NCBI RefSeq assembly: GCF_913020055.1
Contig: NZ_CAJWCF010000005.1
Coordinates: forward strand, 1 to 64,000
Origin: an uncultured Paraglaciecola sp.
GTDB taxonomy: Bacteria > Pseudomonadota > Gammaproteobacteria > Enterobacterales > Alteromonadaceae
DNA length: 64,000 nucleotides
Reading direction: 5' to 3'
This document shows, in pieces, positions 8,188 through 17,317 of the stretch (positions within the stretch are counted from its first letter, which is position 1; each line of letters opens with the position of its first letter). The translations under genes and the position numbers were made by a program. The notes under the pieces are model-generated. The model was given only the letters and a program-made list of their open reading frames with translations, had not been told where the DNA came from and searched no databases.

Positions 8188-10707
8188 ATGAGCCAAGATT
8201 TAGAAGAATACCACGACATCATTGAAGAACTTAAGCCAATGATCAATGAGCCTGAGTTTAATCAGGTATTGAATCAGGTTGCTTCAGATATCCCAAAGCA
8301 AAAACGTTTTTTGTTAAAGATGGAACTGATGCGCCTAGCTCGCCCGTGTATCCGTCTAATAGACTTACGCGGCTTGGTCGATGGCAAATGCAGAATTTAT
8401 GAACATCAAGGTAAAGAGCACTCATTAGATGATGTAGCGATTGAAACCTTTGAACGCCAAGTTCGTATTTTTGGTGAATACACCATTGGTGTATATGAAG
8501 CAGTGACGAATACCGAAAATAATTTTCGGGTCATGTACAAAAAAGAGCAACAAGCAGCGAAAGTCAATCGAAACAAGCCTGAAGTAATCAAGGCAAAAAT
8601 TGAAAATTTTCAAGCTCCGCTTATTCAATTTGGTACTTTTGCCCAAAGAGGCGAAGAAAGAATGAATTTTTCAGTAAACATAGAAATGTTTACTGAAATG
8701 AACAAAAGTATTCAAGCGACTACCATCGACGTATCAGTAAACGGACTAAAAGTTAAAGCCAACAAAGAACATTTGTTCAAACCTGGCGATCGCCTTACTG
8801 TGCAATTTCGTGGTTTAGAAAAAGAATATTTGCTCGATAAGCGCCAAGGCGTAGCTTACATAATTAGTAGTGTTGAACGTATTAAAGAAGATCAAAGATT
8901 AAACCTCAAACGTCAATTTGATATCCCCTTCCCTTCTTTTGATAAGTTTTTTGAACGTTTTATTCACGGTAATAAACGTCGCTATAAAGTCAATTTAGAC
9001 AATACAATCACCGCTATTCAAAACAAAACTTACGAGCAATATTATATTCCTAATTTTGCTTCAATACCGGTATTTATCGAACAAGTAGACAACCAATACA
9101 TACCCAAATATGCCTTAGCGAATGACTGTAACAGGGAAGAAATTCAGTATTGGGCAAATGAATTACAGGACTTGAAAATTGGTTATTTATTAACTGAAGA
9201 ACGCATAAAACATGGACTTTCCCTGGCCAATGGCCAACAAGAAATGTTTATTTTTGTGTTTAATCATATTAAAAATGAAAAAGTCTATTTTTACTCGGCC
9301 ACACACGCTGAGTTAAATGCTAAACCTGAACTAAAAAAATTATTTTTAGGCTTTGGTTCACGTAAAGCCAGTTGGAGAGTATACAAATTACAGTTTACCC
9401 AAGTAGACCCAGAACAAAGTTATCGTCCTCTGTCTATTGGTAACTCCATTAATGACAAAGTCAAAAGACAAAACCAAAAGCCCTCCCCACGTTTGATGTC
9501 GAGATTAAAGAACATTAAACATGTCGCATTACTAACCAATATTACAGATGACATCAGTACAGAACACTATCAAAAATTTAAAATAAAGCGTGAGCAGTTG
9601 GCTCAACTTAAAGTATTTGGACATCCTCGAAATAAACCGCCGGCAATAGTTACTGTGTATCGGTTCAAATACTTTAATCAACGTAGAGAAACACGATTTT
9701 TACTTCGTACCGCAGTACAAGTCAGCATTGACAATGTGATATTTGAAGGGCATACCGAAGATATATCAGCCCAAGGGTTAAAAATAGAGTTAGACAAATT
9801 TTTTCATCAAAACGATAAAGCTAAAATAACCCTAACCTTTCCACAACTTCAATCGGTAACAACAAAGTATGAATTGTCAGACTTACCCTATGTGGTTAGA
9901 AATGTGTCTAAAGATCGGCATGTAGTACATTTACAAAATTTTGTTACCAAAGAAAGCAATGTTGCTAGACGTTTTTTTGAAGCATTAATTAAATCTAATC
10001 GTTCAAAACTAAGAGCTTATCGAGACGAAGAGGAAGTTTCTGGCATAGGTGAAGCACTGCGCAACATTTATTCGCATAATGTGATTAACGTGGCATATTT
10101 TTTACGCAAAGACAGTGTTGAATTTGTGCCCGATGCGGTCGCAACATCATCAACCAGTAATAGGTTGACACAGCTCTTGAGCTTTCAAGCAAAACCCGGT
10201 CAGTTCAATCTATACCCACTTTATCGAAATGTTAAAATACGTCACGATTTTATCAATCTCACTTTGGCTAAAATCAAACCCAATGACCGCCCTGAAATGC
10301 GCGAGTTGTATATTGCATTTGATCCCGGTAAAGACGCAATAGGCGACGCAATCACCAGCTATTTTGCTGAGCAGTTTACTAAGCCAGAAAAACGTAGACA
10401 GTTTATCGCCCAAGCGTTACAAAATGGTCAATTTATTGCCGTAAAAGTTTTTCTCGGACGCACCGGAAGACCCGACTTTGAAACTATGCAGTCAGAACTC
10501 AACTATGTGAGTGTGTACGCGGTTCATAAAGCGAAATCCCTAGAGGAGCAACTATGGAATGTATCTGCAATGGGCGACATTATTGATGTCACTGACGAAG
10601 TGTTAAGACGTTTTGAGTTTGCTGAGGGCGAAATATTAGTCAATCAAAAACCGCCCAAAACCCATAAAATAAAACAAGTAGGCATTGAACAATTGCTTAA
10701 AGCCTAA
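8188..10707 (+). CDS. Large protein with two PilZ domains (putative c-di-GMP effector)
   Basis: An 839-residue cytoplasmic protein with no signal peptide or obvious membrane helix. Two PilZ-like segments can be seen. The first, around residues 165-215, has DVSVNG. The second, around 495-600, has the fuller signature: an Arg-rich RRETRFLLR near 498, followed by DISAQG near 525. In PilZ proteins the RxxxR and D/NxSxxG motifs bind cyclic di-GMP. The first copy lacks a clear Arg motif and may not bind. The remaining regions (about 250-480 and 620-839) match nothing I can name. The next gene, a receiver-TPR protein, lies 200 bp downstream on the same strand. A role in c-di-GMP-controlled motility or surface behaviour is inference from the domain. 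Confidence 0.75.
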   Translation: MSQDLEEYHDIIEELKPMINEPEFNQVLNQVASDIPKQKRFLLKMELMRLARPCIRLIDLRGLVDGKCRIYEHQGKEHSLDDVAIETFERQVRIFGEYTIGVYEAVTNTENNFRVMYKKEQQAAKVNRNKPEVIKAKIENFQAPLIQFGTFAQRGEERMNFSVNIEMFTEMNKSIQATTIDVSVNGLKVKANKEHLFKPGDRLTVQFRGLEKEYLLDKRQGVAYIISSVERIKEDQRLNLKRQFDIPFPSFDKFFERFIHGNKRRYKVNLDNTITAIQNKTYEQYYIPNFASIPVFIEQVDNQYIPKYALANDCNREEIQYWANELQDLKIGYLLTEERIKHGLSLANGQQEMFIFVFNHIKNEKVYFYSATHAELNAKPELKKLFLGFGSRKASWRVYKLQFTQVDPEQSYRPLSIGNSINDKVKRQNQKPSPRLMSRLKNIKHVALLTNITDDISTEHYQKFKIKREQLAQLKVFGHPRNKPPAIVTVYRFKYFNQRRETRFLLRTAVQVSIDNVIFEGHTEDISAQGLKIELDKFFHQNDKAKITLTFPQLQSVTTKYELSDLPYVVRNVSKDRHVVHLQNFVTKESNVARRFFEALIKSNRSKLRAYRDEEEVSGIGEALRNIYSHNVINVAYFLRKDSVEFVPDAVATSSTSNRLTQLLSFQAKPGQFNLYPLYRNVKIRHDFINLTLAKIKPNDRPEMRELYIAFDPGKDAIGDAITSYFAEQFTKPEKRRQFIAQALQNGQFIAVKVFLGRTGRPDFETMQSELNYVSVYAVHKAKSLEEQLWNVSAMGDIIDVTDEVLRRFEFAEGEILVNQKPPKTHKIKQVGIEQLLKA

Positions 10708-10908
10708 TATCCATCAATCTAGGCTTCTAAGCATCTAGAGAGAGTTAAAAACAATCCATTCACAAAGGCGTATTGAAAGCTCCAAGGATAGGAATAATGA
10801 CTCCATTTTTTTCAGCCTTAACAAATTCGCATTATTTCTGCGTTTAGGCCTTATTATTTTAGTTACAAATACGATAACCTTTATGCATATTAGAAATATT
10901 GGCAACCA

Positions 10909-12531
10909 ATGAATTCACAACTGGCTAAAAATACCAAAGTACTTATCGTAGACGATCAAGTCTTAGCTAAGGGATATATGAAATATTCCTTAGAGGAGTT
11001 GGGGTTTAGCGATATTACTTATGTGGATAAAATTAACCTCGCTTTGACCACGCTAAGAAGTCAGCGTTTTGATTTAATCATTTGTTCCTACAACTTAAAA
11101 CGCGAACAAGATGGTTATTATTTTTATGATGAAATTAAAACCAACGGTGAGCTGCCCTTAAGCACCGCATTTGTGTTTATTAGTGCGGATACCAATTCTG
11201 ACTTAGTACAAAGTATTATTGAATTACAACCCGACGATTTTTTAGCAAAACCTTTTACCGTCAAAGATTTAGATCGAAGACTAAGCCGAGTATTGGCCCG
11301 TAAAAAAGCCTTAAATGATGTCTACCTGTGTATTGAAAAAAATCAATATGTGCGGGCATTATCAGAGGTGGAATTATTCTTAGGTAATCCAAAACATTCA
11401 GAATTTTTTCCTTTGGCGTTAAAAATTAAAGGCGAAATGCTCACTGCCAGCGGCAACTTTCAACAGGCCAAAGACTTCTATTTAGCCATTTTAAAGGTAC
11501 AAACTTTTACCTGGGCACAACTAGGGTTAGTAAACAGTTACTTACGCCTGAATGAAGATGAGTCAGCAGAAAAGTTAGTCCTACGTTTGGCCTTCAAGCC
11601 AGACTCACAGCTTGCCGCATATGACTTGTTAACTGCATTGCAGATTAAACAAAATGATTTTGAAACCGCACTTGAATGCGTAATGATGGCCACTGACATT
11701 TCTCCAAGGAGTATTCGTCGGCATAAAACAGCCATGGACTTATCCCGTATTACTCATGATTATGAAACCCAATTTGAAGCAGCAAAAAAGATTGTTCGAT
11801 TCGCTAAAAACTCTATTCATGATAAACCCGAAAATTATTTGAATGTAGCCAGATCGGGTATCGACTATGCGATGACAACCGAGCCTAAAGATACCGAACG
11901 CTTAATCAAACAAGCAAATGAATACGTTAGACAGCTTAAGCAGGCGTTCCCCAAAGCAGACGTTCAAGAACAAATGAAAGTGATCAATGCTCGTTTATTA
12001 TATCTCGAGGATGAAAAAGACAACGCGTTGGCATTACTAAATATGCTCGACGAAGACAGTTGGGACAACGAAGGCGTAGACGCCTTATTAGATAAATCCA
12101 AAATATTTCATGATGTAGGTTTACATGAACGCTCACAAGCGGTGCTAAATCAAATAGAAGAACGCTGTAAAGGTAATTCAGAGCATAGTGAAATATTTAT
12201 GCACTACATCACTCAAGAAAAAGAAGAGAAGTCTGCGATTAAATTTAGTTCAAAAGACCTAAATAACACCGCAGTAAGGTACTTTCAAAAAGGTGATATT
12301 GACAATGCGATGCAGGTATTTACTCAAGCATTCACTATCATGCCCAAAAACACCTCAATTGCCCTTAATCTGTTGCAGGCTATTTCATCTAAAGCTGCGA
12401 AAGCAGGTGTAGCGGCTGTCTCTGCTCCTATGTTGAAACGATGTATTAAAACCATTGAAAACAGTGAGTTGGATGAAGCGCAGCAGGAAAGGTATCACAA
12501 AATTCGCACTAGCCTCGACGCAATGGAATAG
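10909..12531 (+). CDS. TPR protein with a degenerate response-regulator receiver (copy 1)
   Basis: Residues 8-130 form a receiver fold: VLIVDDQ with Asp15-Asp16, the S/T position in FVFISAD, and Lys114 in AKPF. The phosphoacceptor position, which reads CDYNL in the related receiver-TPR family, reads CSYNL here, so Asp is replaced by Ser60. Phosphorylation in the usual way is therefore unlikely. The remaining 400 residues are helical tetratricopeptide-like repeats, probably for protein contacts; there is no DNA-binding domain. The protein is clearly paralogous to the product at 50915-52561, sharing for example AKNSIHD and RSG segments. It follows the PilZ gene. The partner and process are unknown. 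Confidence 0.85.
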   Translation: MNSQLAKNTKVLIVDDQVLAKGYMKYSLEELGFSDITYVDKINLALTTLRSQRFDLIICSYNLKREQDGYYFYDEIKTNGELPLSTAFVFISADTNSDLVQSIIELQPDDFLAKPFTVKDLDRRLSRVLARKKALNDVYLCIEKNQYVRALSEVELFLGNPKHSEFFPLALKIKGEMLTASGNFQQAKDFYLAILKVQTFTWAQLGLVNSYLRLNEDESAEKLVLRLAFKPDSQLAAYDLLTALQIKQNDFETALECVMMATDISPRSIRRHKTAMDLSRITHDYETQFEAAKKIVRFAKNSIHDKPENYLNVARSGIDYAMTTEPKDTERLIKQANEYVRQLKQAFPKADVQEQMKVINARLLYLEDEKDNALALLNMLDEDSWDNEGVDALLDKSKIFHDVGLHERSQAVLNQIEERCKGNSEHSEIFMHYITQEKEEKSAIKFSSKDLNNTAVRYFQKGDIDNAMQVFTQAFTIMPKNTSIALNLLQAISSKAAKAGVAAVSAPMLKRCIKTIENSELDEAQQERYHKIRTSLDAME

Positions 12532-12564
12532 TTTTACATTGGGTTAAATATTTTTATTAGGCAT

Positions 12565-13329
12565 TCACAAGCCACCAGCAATATCGACCAAACTGCCGGT
12601 AACGAACGAAGATTTTTCTGATGCAAGCCAATATATAGTCTCAGCTACTTCAGTAGGTTCACCACCTCTTTGCATGGGTATTTTAGTTTTAAGCCTGTCG
12701 ATACGGTTTGGCTCGCCCCCCGAAGCATGAATGTCAGTGTGAATAAGACCCGGCCTTACAGCATTAACCCGAATACCTTCTGCAGCCACTTCCATTGCCA
12801 AGCCTTTGGTTAAACTATCAATTGCACCTTTTGAAGCGGCATAATCAACATACTCATAAGGAGAGCCAGTTTTTGCCGCAGCAGATGAAACATTGACTAT
12901 CGCCCCACCTACACCGCCATATTTGTTAGACATACGTTTAACAGCTTGTTTTGAACACAAAAAGCAACTCATGACGTTGGTATTCAACACTTGGCCAAAT
13001 CGTTGCTCGTCGATTTCATCGAACCGACACTGAGCTTTTAATATGCCAACATTGTTAACCAGCACTGACAAACAACCTAGTTCTTTATCAACTATATCGA
13101 ATAGACGTTGCACTTCGCTAGATTTTGCAACATCGGCTTTAACCGTGATACATTTTGCTGTGTATTGCAGTATTTCATTTTTTAGTTGTTCAGCAGCAAT
13201 GTCACTGGTCATGAAATTAATACATACCGCATAACCATTTTGCGCAAAAAGTTTAGCTGTAGCTGCGCCAATTCCTCGGCTGGCACCTGTAATAATAACT
13301 ACCTTATCCGTTGTCATATTGATTCCCAT
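12565..13329 (-). CDS. ygfF: Short-chain dehydrogenase/reductase, YgfF type
   Basis: An NAD(P)-dependent oxidoreductase of the classical SDR family. The nucleotide-binding TGASRGIG is near residue 14, VNNVG near 90, and the catalytic Ser in VNVSSAA with YVDYAASK supplying Tyr and Lys. Stretches such as EYVDYAASKGAID, HASGGEP and IPMQRGG match E. coli YgfF closely, which supports that orthology; the substrate of YgfF is not established. A second ATG four codons in (13317) has a better-placed GGGA in front of it and may be the real start. It lies 34 bp after the kynureninase gene on the same strand and could be cotranscribed with it. Confidence 0.8.
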   Translation of the reverse strand: MGINMTTDKVVIITGASRGIGAATAKLFAQNGYAVCINFMTSDIAAEQLKNEILQYTAKCITVKADVAKSSEVQRLFDIVDKELGCLSVLVNNVGILKAQCRFDEIDEQRFGQVLNTNVMSCFLCSKQAVKRMSNKYGGVGGAIVNVSSAAAKTGSPYEYVDYAASKGAIDSLTKGLAMEVAAEGIRVNAVRPGLIHTDIHASGGEPNRIDRLKTKIPMQRGGEPTEVAETIYWLASEKSSFVTGSLVDIAGGL

Positions 13330-13363
13330 TAATTTAGGCTCTTACTTAATGAACAAATTAATC

Positions 13364-14599
13364 CTAAGTCACTTTTAAACTAATATTAAAACGATCTGCT
13401 TTATATAATTCAGTTTCTACAATACTTGCCAAGGTGGTCACTGCCTGCCATACATCTTCAAACGAGGTATACAGTGGTGTGAAACCAAAGCGTAATATAT
13501 TTGGAGCACGAAAATCAGCTATCACGCCTTTTTCAATTAACGCTTGGCAAATGGCAAAGGCATCATTGTGTGAGAAAGCTAACTGACTGCCTCTTTGTTT
13601 AGCAGTATTCGGCGAACATAGGATCAAGTCATGCAAACATTCATGCATGTGAATAAGCCCTAAAAATAGGTCCGCTAAGGCAATAGATTTATTTCGAATC
13701 TGCTGCATATTCACATCCTGCCAAACATCAAGTGCTGCATCCAAGGCACTCATTGCCAGCACGCTAGGGGTACCACACTGAAATTGATTGATACTGTCTG
13801 CTGCTTGGTATTCGGGTTCAAATGCAAAAGGGTTAGCATGACCCATCCAGCCCGATAATGGCTGCTTAACCGCTGTTTGGTGATGTTTGGCTACATATAA
13901 AAAAGCCGGTGAACCAGGTCCAGCATTTAAATATTTGTAACCACAACCAACAGCAAAGTCCACCTGACACTTATCTAACTCTACAGGCAATGCTCCGGCG
14001 CTATGAGCTAAGTCCCAAATCACCAGAATTCCTTTGTCATGAGCGAGTTGGGTCAGCTTTGCCATATCCAGTAATTTCCCCGTTCGAAAATTTACCTGAG
14101 TCAATAACAAGACTGCCACTGACTCTGTCATGCTCTGCTGAATCAACTGCTCTTCGACTAGTTGTAATTGACACAAGTCAGGCCCTAACAAATCACTCAG
14201 CCCTTGCACCATATACAAATCAGTTGGGAAATTATCTTTTGTAGACAACACCACACTTCGATCTGAACTAAGAGTCAGTGCACTGCATAACAACTTAAAT
14301 AGATTCACAGAGATAGAATCACAACAGATGACTTGACCTTTAGCCGCACCAATAAGTGGCGCTATTTTTTCACCAACCTTTATTGGTAAATCAATCCAGT
14401 TATGTTTATTCCAACTTTTAATTAAGTCGTTTCCCCATTGCTGGCTAACCACCTCTGCCACTCTCGATTTAACCGATTTAGGCAAAGCCCCTAATGAATT
14501 TCCATCCAAGTAGAGAGTGTCAACAGGAAGGTCGAACTCAAGGCGCTTTTTTGCCAAGGGATCTGCTTTATCTAGTGCAATAATCTCGTCAATATTCAT
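13364..14599 (-). CDS. kynU: Kynureninase
   Basis: A PLP-dependent hydrolase that splits kynurenine (or 3-hydroxykynurenine) to anthranilate (or 3-hydroxyanthranilate) and alanine, in tryptophan degradation or NAD precursor synthesis. The fold type I aminotransferase pattern is complete: YLDGNSLG near residue 30, WDLAHSAG near 195, and the PLP lysine Lys222 in GCGYKYLN. At 411 residues the length is normal for bacterial KynU. It overlaps the upstream alpha/beta hydrolase by 4 bp (ATGA), which implies translational coupling. Tryptophan dioxygenase (kynA) is not in the window, so the rest of the pathway must be elsewhere. Confidence 0.94.
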   Translation of the reverse strand: MNIDEIIALDKADPLAKKRLEFDLPVDTLYLDGNSLGALPKSVKSRVAEVVSQQWGNDLIKSWNKHNWIDLPIKVGEKIAPLIGAAKGQVICCDSISVNLFKLLCSALTLSSDRSVVLSTKDNFPTDLYMVQGLSDLLGPDLCQLQLVEEQLIQQSMTESVAVLLLTQVNFRTGKLLDMAKLTQLAHDKGILVIWDLAHSAGALPVELDKCQVDFAVGCGYKYLNAGPGSPAFLYVAKHHQTAVKQPLSGWMGHANPFAFEPEYQAADSINQFQCGTPSVLAMSALDAALDVWQDVNMQQIRNKSIALADLFLGLIHMHECLHDLILCSPNTAKQRGSQLAFSHNDAFAICQALIEKGVIADFRAPNILRFGFTPLYTSFEDVWQAVTTLASIVETELYKADRFNISLKVT

Positions 14600-15438
14600 T
14601 TTGTTAAGTCTCTTAAACGTTGAGTCAGTGTGCTAAAACCCTCAGAACCAGGATGAATCCAATCAAAATGCCCCACGTCATCTAATATAATGATCTTACG
14701 ATCTAACTTATCCAACTCAAACGCGGGAACAATATTATCTTTACCACCTTGTAAAATAACGGTATTGATATGTAACGGCTGCTTACTCGGATTAGCCAAA
14801 TCGTATTGCTCGGGTAAGTCTTTGGGTAGCCCTTGCATAAAATTTTTGGTGACTTGCTGGCAACTATTTTCGCCCGCAGCATACTGTTCGATATCTGTAA
14901 TTGCGGCTAAACCAATCACACCTCTAAGATTGTTTATTTCACCTCCAGCGAGCAAGGCTAAATGCCCCCCCGCAGAATGACCGACTAATACTGTACTGGC
15001 TAAATCAAATTCACTGTTATTGTATTTGCCCGCCGCTAAAATCCCCGCTTTAACATCATCATAAGTACCAGGCCACCCTCCGCCTTTATCTCCAGTACGA
15101 CGATACTCTAATGACCATACATTGAAGCCGGCTTGAACTAATCCAGTGCTTAACGCATAGGTATGTTGGATATCGTAGGCACTTAACCAGCAACCACCGT
15201 GGATCAAAACAACCAATGGTTTTTGTGCTGCAGTGTCAAGTTCGTTGGCTCGCCAGAGTAAGGCGTATTGCAAAGGGTCCGCACCATAAACAATCTTTTG
15301 ATCAGCTGGCGAGAATGACAAGGCAGCAACTTTTGAGTAGGCGACATTGCTGTCCACTTTTGCAAAGGTGATTTTGGGTGGTGAAGCGCTGGCGATTATC
15401 GAAAAAATGCACAGTGATAATGTTATTAACCAATTCAA
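14596..15438 (-). CDS. Exported alpha/beta hydrolase, possible kynurenine formamidase
   Basis: A 280-residue alpha/beta hydrolase. The oxyanion HGG is at 80-82 and the nucleophile elbow GHSAGG contains Ser155. A late Asp (QGGKDNIVP) and His (VGHFDW) complete the triad. This pattern fits the esterase/lipase group that includes eukaryotic-type arylformamidases. Its 4-bp overlap with kynU suggests that it hydrolyses N-formylkynurenine, but this is inference from context. The N-terminus (about residues 1-19, ending in SASP) looks like a signal peptide, which would put it in the periplasm; that is odd for a formamidase feeding a cytoplasmic KynU. A terminator upstream separates it from the thiolase gene. 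Confidence 0.7.
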   Translation of the reverse strand: MNWLITLSLCIFSIIASASPPKITFAKVDSNVAYSKVAALSFSPADQKIVYGADPLQYALLWRANELDTAAQKPLVVLIHGGCWLSAYDIQHTYALSTGLVQAGFNVWSLEYRRTGDKGGGWPGTYDDVKAGILAAGKYNNSEFDLASTVLVGHSAGGHLALLAGGEINNLRGVIGLAAITDIEQYAAGENSCQQVTKNFMQGLPKDLPEQYDLANPSKQPLHINTVILQGGKDNIVPAFELDKLDRKIIILDDVGHFDWIHPGSEGFSTLTQRLRDLTK

Positions 15439-15455
15439 AATAGTTGTTTCCTTAA

Positions 15456-15487
15456 ATAAAAAAGCAGTGTTAAAAATAACACTGCTT
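15456..15487 (-). terminator. Intrinsic terminator of the thiolase gene
   Basis: Read on the minus strand, AAGCAGTGTTA and TAACACTGCTT form an 11-bp stem around TTTT, followed by a further run of T. It lies 27 bp after the thiolase stop codon and 18 bp ahead of the hydrolase start, and separates these two units. Confidence 0.85.
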
Positions 15488-15513
15488 GTATACCCACTAA
15501 ACCGACATTTGGA

Positions 15514-16704
15514 TTAGATCATTTCAACTGCGATTGCGGTCGCTTCGCCTCCGCCAATACATAATGATGCTATGCCTCTTTTTAGATTTTTTTGTTTAAG
15601 GGCATGTAACAAGGTGACAATCACTCGTGCACCAGAGGCGCCAATAGGATGACCAAGGGCACAGGCACCACCTTTGATGTTTACCTTATCTGAGTTTAGC
15701 CCAAGCTCTTTTATTGCCAGCATAGTCACCATGGCAAAGGCTTCATTAATTTCAAATAAATCTACATCTTCGTGGGACCAACCGGTTTTTGCAAAAAGTT
15801 TTTGCATGGCACCTACTGGAGCCACGGTAAAATTTTCTGGTTCAATGGCATGCGAGCTGTGGGCCACAATTTTAGCTATTGGAGTTAAACCTAGTGCGTG
15901 TGCTTTACTCGCAGACATGACCAACAAAGCAGCCGCACCGTCAGAAATCGAGCTTGAGTTTGCAGCAGTTACGGTGCCATCCTTTTTAAAGGCTGGGCGC
16001 AAAGTGGGTATTTTTTCAGGTTTGGCTTGTTTGGGTCCATCATCACTATCAACAACAACATCGCCTTTGCGGTTTTTGATGGTAACGGGTGTAATTTCAT
16101 CAACGAATAAACCCGCTTCTTGAGCACTGTTGGCCTTTTGTAAACTTGCTAGTGCAAATTCATCCATTTGTTCCCGTGTGATACCTTCAGCATCAGCTGT
16201 TGCTTGAGCGAAACACCCCATAGCTTGTCCATCATAAGCGTTTTCTAAGCCATCAAGCATCATGTGATCTAACACCTGCCCATGTCCCATACGATATCCT
16301 ACACGGCCCTTTGGCAATAAATAAGGTGCATTGCTCATGCTTTCCATGCCGCCTGCCACGATTGCTTCCGCGGTACCCGCTTTGATCAGATCGTGAGCTA
16401 ACATCAAAGCTTTCATACCGGAACCGCATACTTTATTTATAGTGGTAACACCACTAGATAACGGCAACCCCGCTTTTAAAGAAGCCTGTCTAGCGGGCGA
16501 TTGTCCTAAACCGGCTGGTAATACGCAGCCCATTATTACTTCATCGATATGTGACGATACCGCAGCTGAGTCTTGCGTTTCTTCTAGTACAGCTTGAATC
16601 GCGCTGGCTCCCATTTCAGTAGTGGTCATTGGTGACAAACTACCCATAAACCCACCCATAGGTGTGCGCTTGGCCGATACAATTACAATAGTATTATCAG
16701 ACAT
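15514..16704 (-). CDS. Acetyl-CoA C-acetyltransferase (thiolase)
   Basis: A degradative-type thiolase that interconverts acetoacetyl-CoA and two acetyl-CoA. The acyl-accepting cysteine is Cys93 in NKVCGSGMK. The C-terminal catalytic set is complete: GGACALGHPIGASGAR with the His, and SLCIGGGEA with the second Cys. At 396 residues the length matches biosynthetic and short-chain thiolases (AtoB/PhaA). It diverges from liuR, and the 200 bp between them carry the LiuR palindrome, so it is probably part of the same leucine/acetoacetate system. The product of LiuE is acetoacetate, which still needs activation to acetoacetyl-CoA; no such enzyme is beside it. Confidence 0.92.
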   Translation of the reverse strand: MSDNTIVIVSAKRTPMGGFMGSLSPMTTTEMGASAIQAVLEETQDSAAVSSHIDEVIMGCVLPAGLGQSPARQASLKAGLPLSSGVTTINKVCGSGMKALMLAHDLIKAGTAEAIVAGGMESMSNAPYLLPKGRVGYRMGHGQVLDHMMLDGLENAYDGQAMGCFAQATADAEGITREQMDEFALASLQKANSAQEAGLFVDEITPVTIKNRKGDVVVDSDDGPKQAKPEKIPTLRPAFKKDGTVTAANSSSISDGAAALLVMSASKAHALGLTPIAKIVAHSSHAIEPENFTVAPVGAMQKLFAKTGWSHEDVDLFEINEAFAMVTMLAIKELGLNSDKVNIKGGACALGHPIGASGARVIVTLLHALKQKNLKRGIASLCIGGGEATAIAVEMI

Positions 16705-16846
16705 AAAAACTCCTAAATGTTGCTCTATTCACTAAACTTTTTAATCTTTAGCGTACAGGAATTTGCACGCTTTGGATTTTATTACGCATACTGACTTAGC
16801 CAATATATGCATTGCAAGATTGATTTTAAAACCCTAACACTTTACA

Positions 16847-16880
16847 TTGACTTTCAGTTTACGTAAACGTAAACCTTATT
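16847..16880 (+). promoter_or_regulatory. LiuR-type operator in the liu promoter
   Basis: GTTTACGT-AA-ACGTAAAC at 16857-16874 is a perfect 8+2+8 inverted repeat. It begins 4 bp after a TTGACT -35-like hexamer (16847-16852); the -10 is unclear, the best candidates lying around 16870-16880. A palindrome in an overlong -35/-10 spacer is the classical layout for MerR-family regulators, and the motif resembles the known LiuR sites of gammaproteobacteria. It is 30 bp before the liuR start. Confidence 0.75.
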
Positions 16881-16903
16881 AACGTTTTTACCGAGATGAA
16901 TAA

Positions 16904-17317
16904 ATGATGAGTGAACGAACCTTCAGCATAGGCGAACTAGCCAAATCAATGGATATTACACCACGCTCTATTCGCTTTTATGAAGAGCAAGGTTTATTGA
17001 ACCCCACTCGAAATGGTCAGAACCGTATTTATCTTAAAAAAGACCAAGTGCGACTAAAGTTGGTTTTACGTGGTAAACGTTTGGGGTTTTCATTAGCAGA
17101 AACCAAAACCTTATTTGACTTATATGACAGTCACCAAAATTCAAAAGTACAGCTTGAAGCTATGCTTAAGATGACCGCTACTAAGCGAGCTCATATGCAA
17201 CAACAACTAGAAGACATTGAAATGTTAAAAGTAGAGCTCGAAGACGTAGAAGCTCGCTGCCAAGACGAACTCAATGCCTTAACACTCACCACCTTAAAGC
17301 AAGGACAATCCGCATGA
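16904..17317 (+). CDS. liuR: MerR-family regulator of leucine degradation, LiuR
   Basis: A 137-residue MerR-family DNA-binding protein. The winged helix-turn-helix occupies residues 7-75 ([26 protein letters not shown]), and a dimerisation coiled coil follows (about 80-125). There is no cysteine-rich metal site. As first gene of the liu operon, overlapping liuA by 4 bp (ATGA), it fits LiuR, the regulator of branched-chain amino acid degradation in Proteobacteria. The inverted repeat directly upstream supports autoregulation. Two ATG codons are adjacent at the start; either may be used. Confidence 0.9.
   Translation: MMSERTFSIGELAKSMDITPRSIRFYEEQGLLNPTRNGQNRIYLKKDQVRLKLVLRGKRLGFSLAETKTLFDLYDSHQNSKVQLEAMLKMTATKRAHMQQQLEDIEMLKVELEDVEARCQDELNALTLTTLKQGQSA

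Noticed and set aside
15674-16123. 149-codon plus-strand ORF
   Set aside because: It lies entirely antisense to the thiolase gene, which has full catalytic motifs and a normal length.
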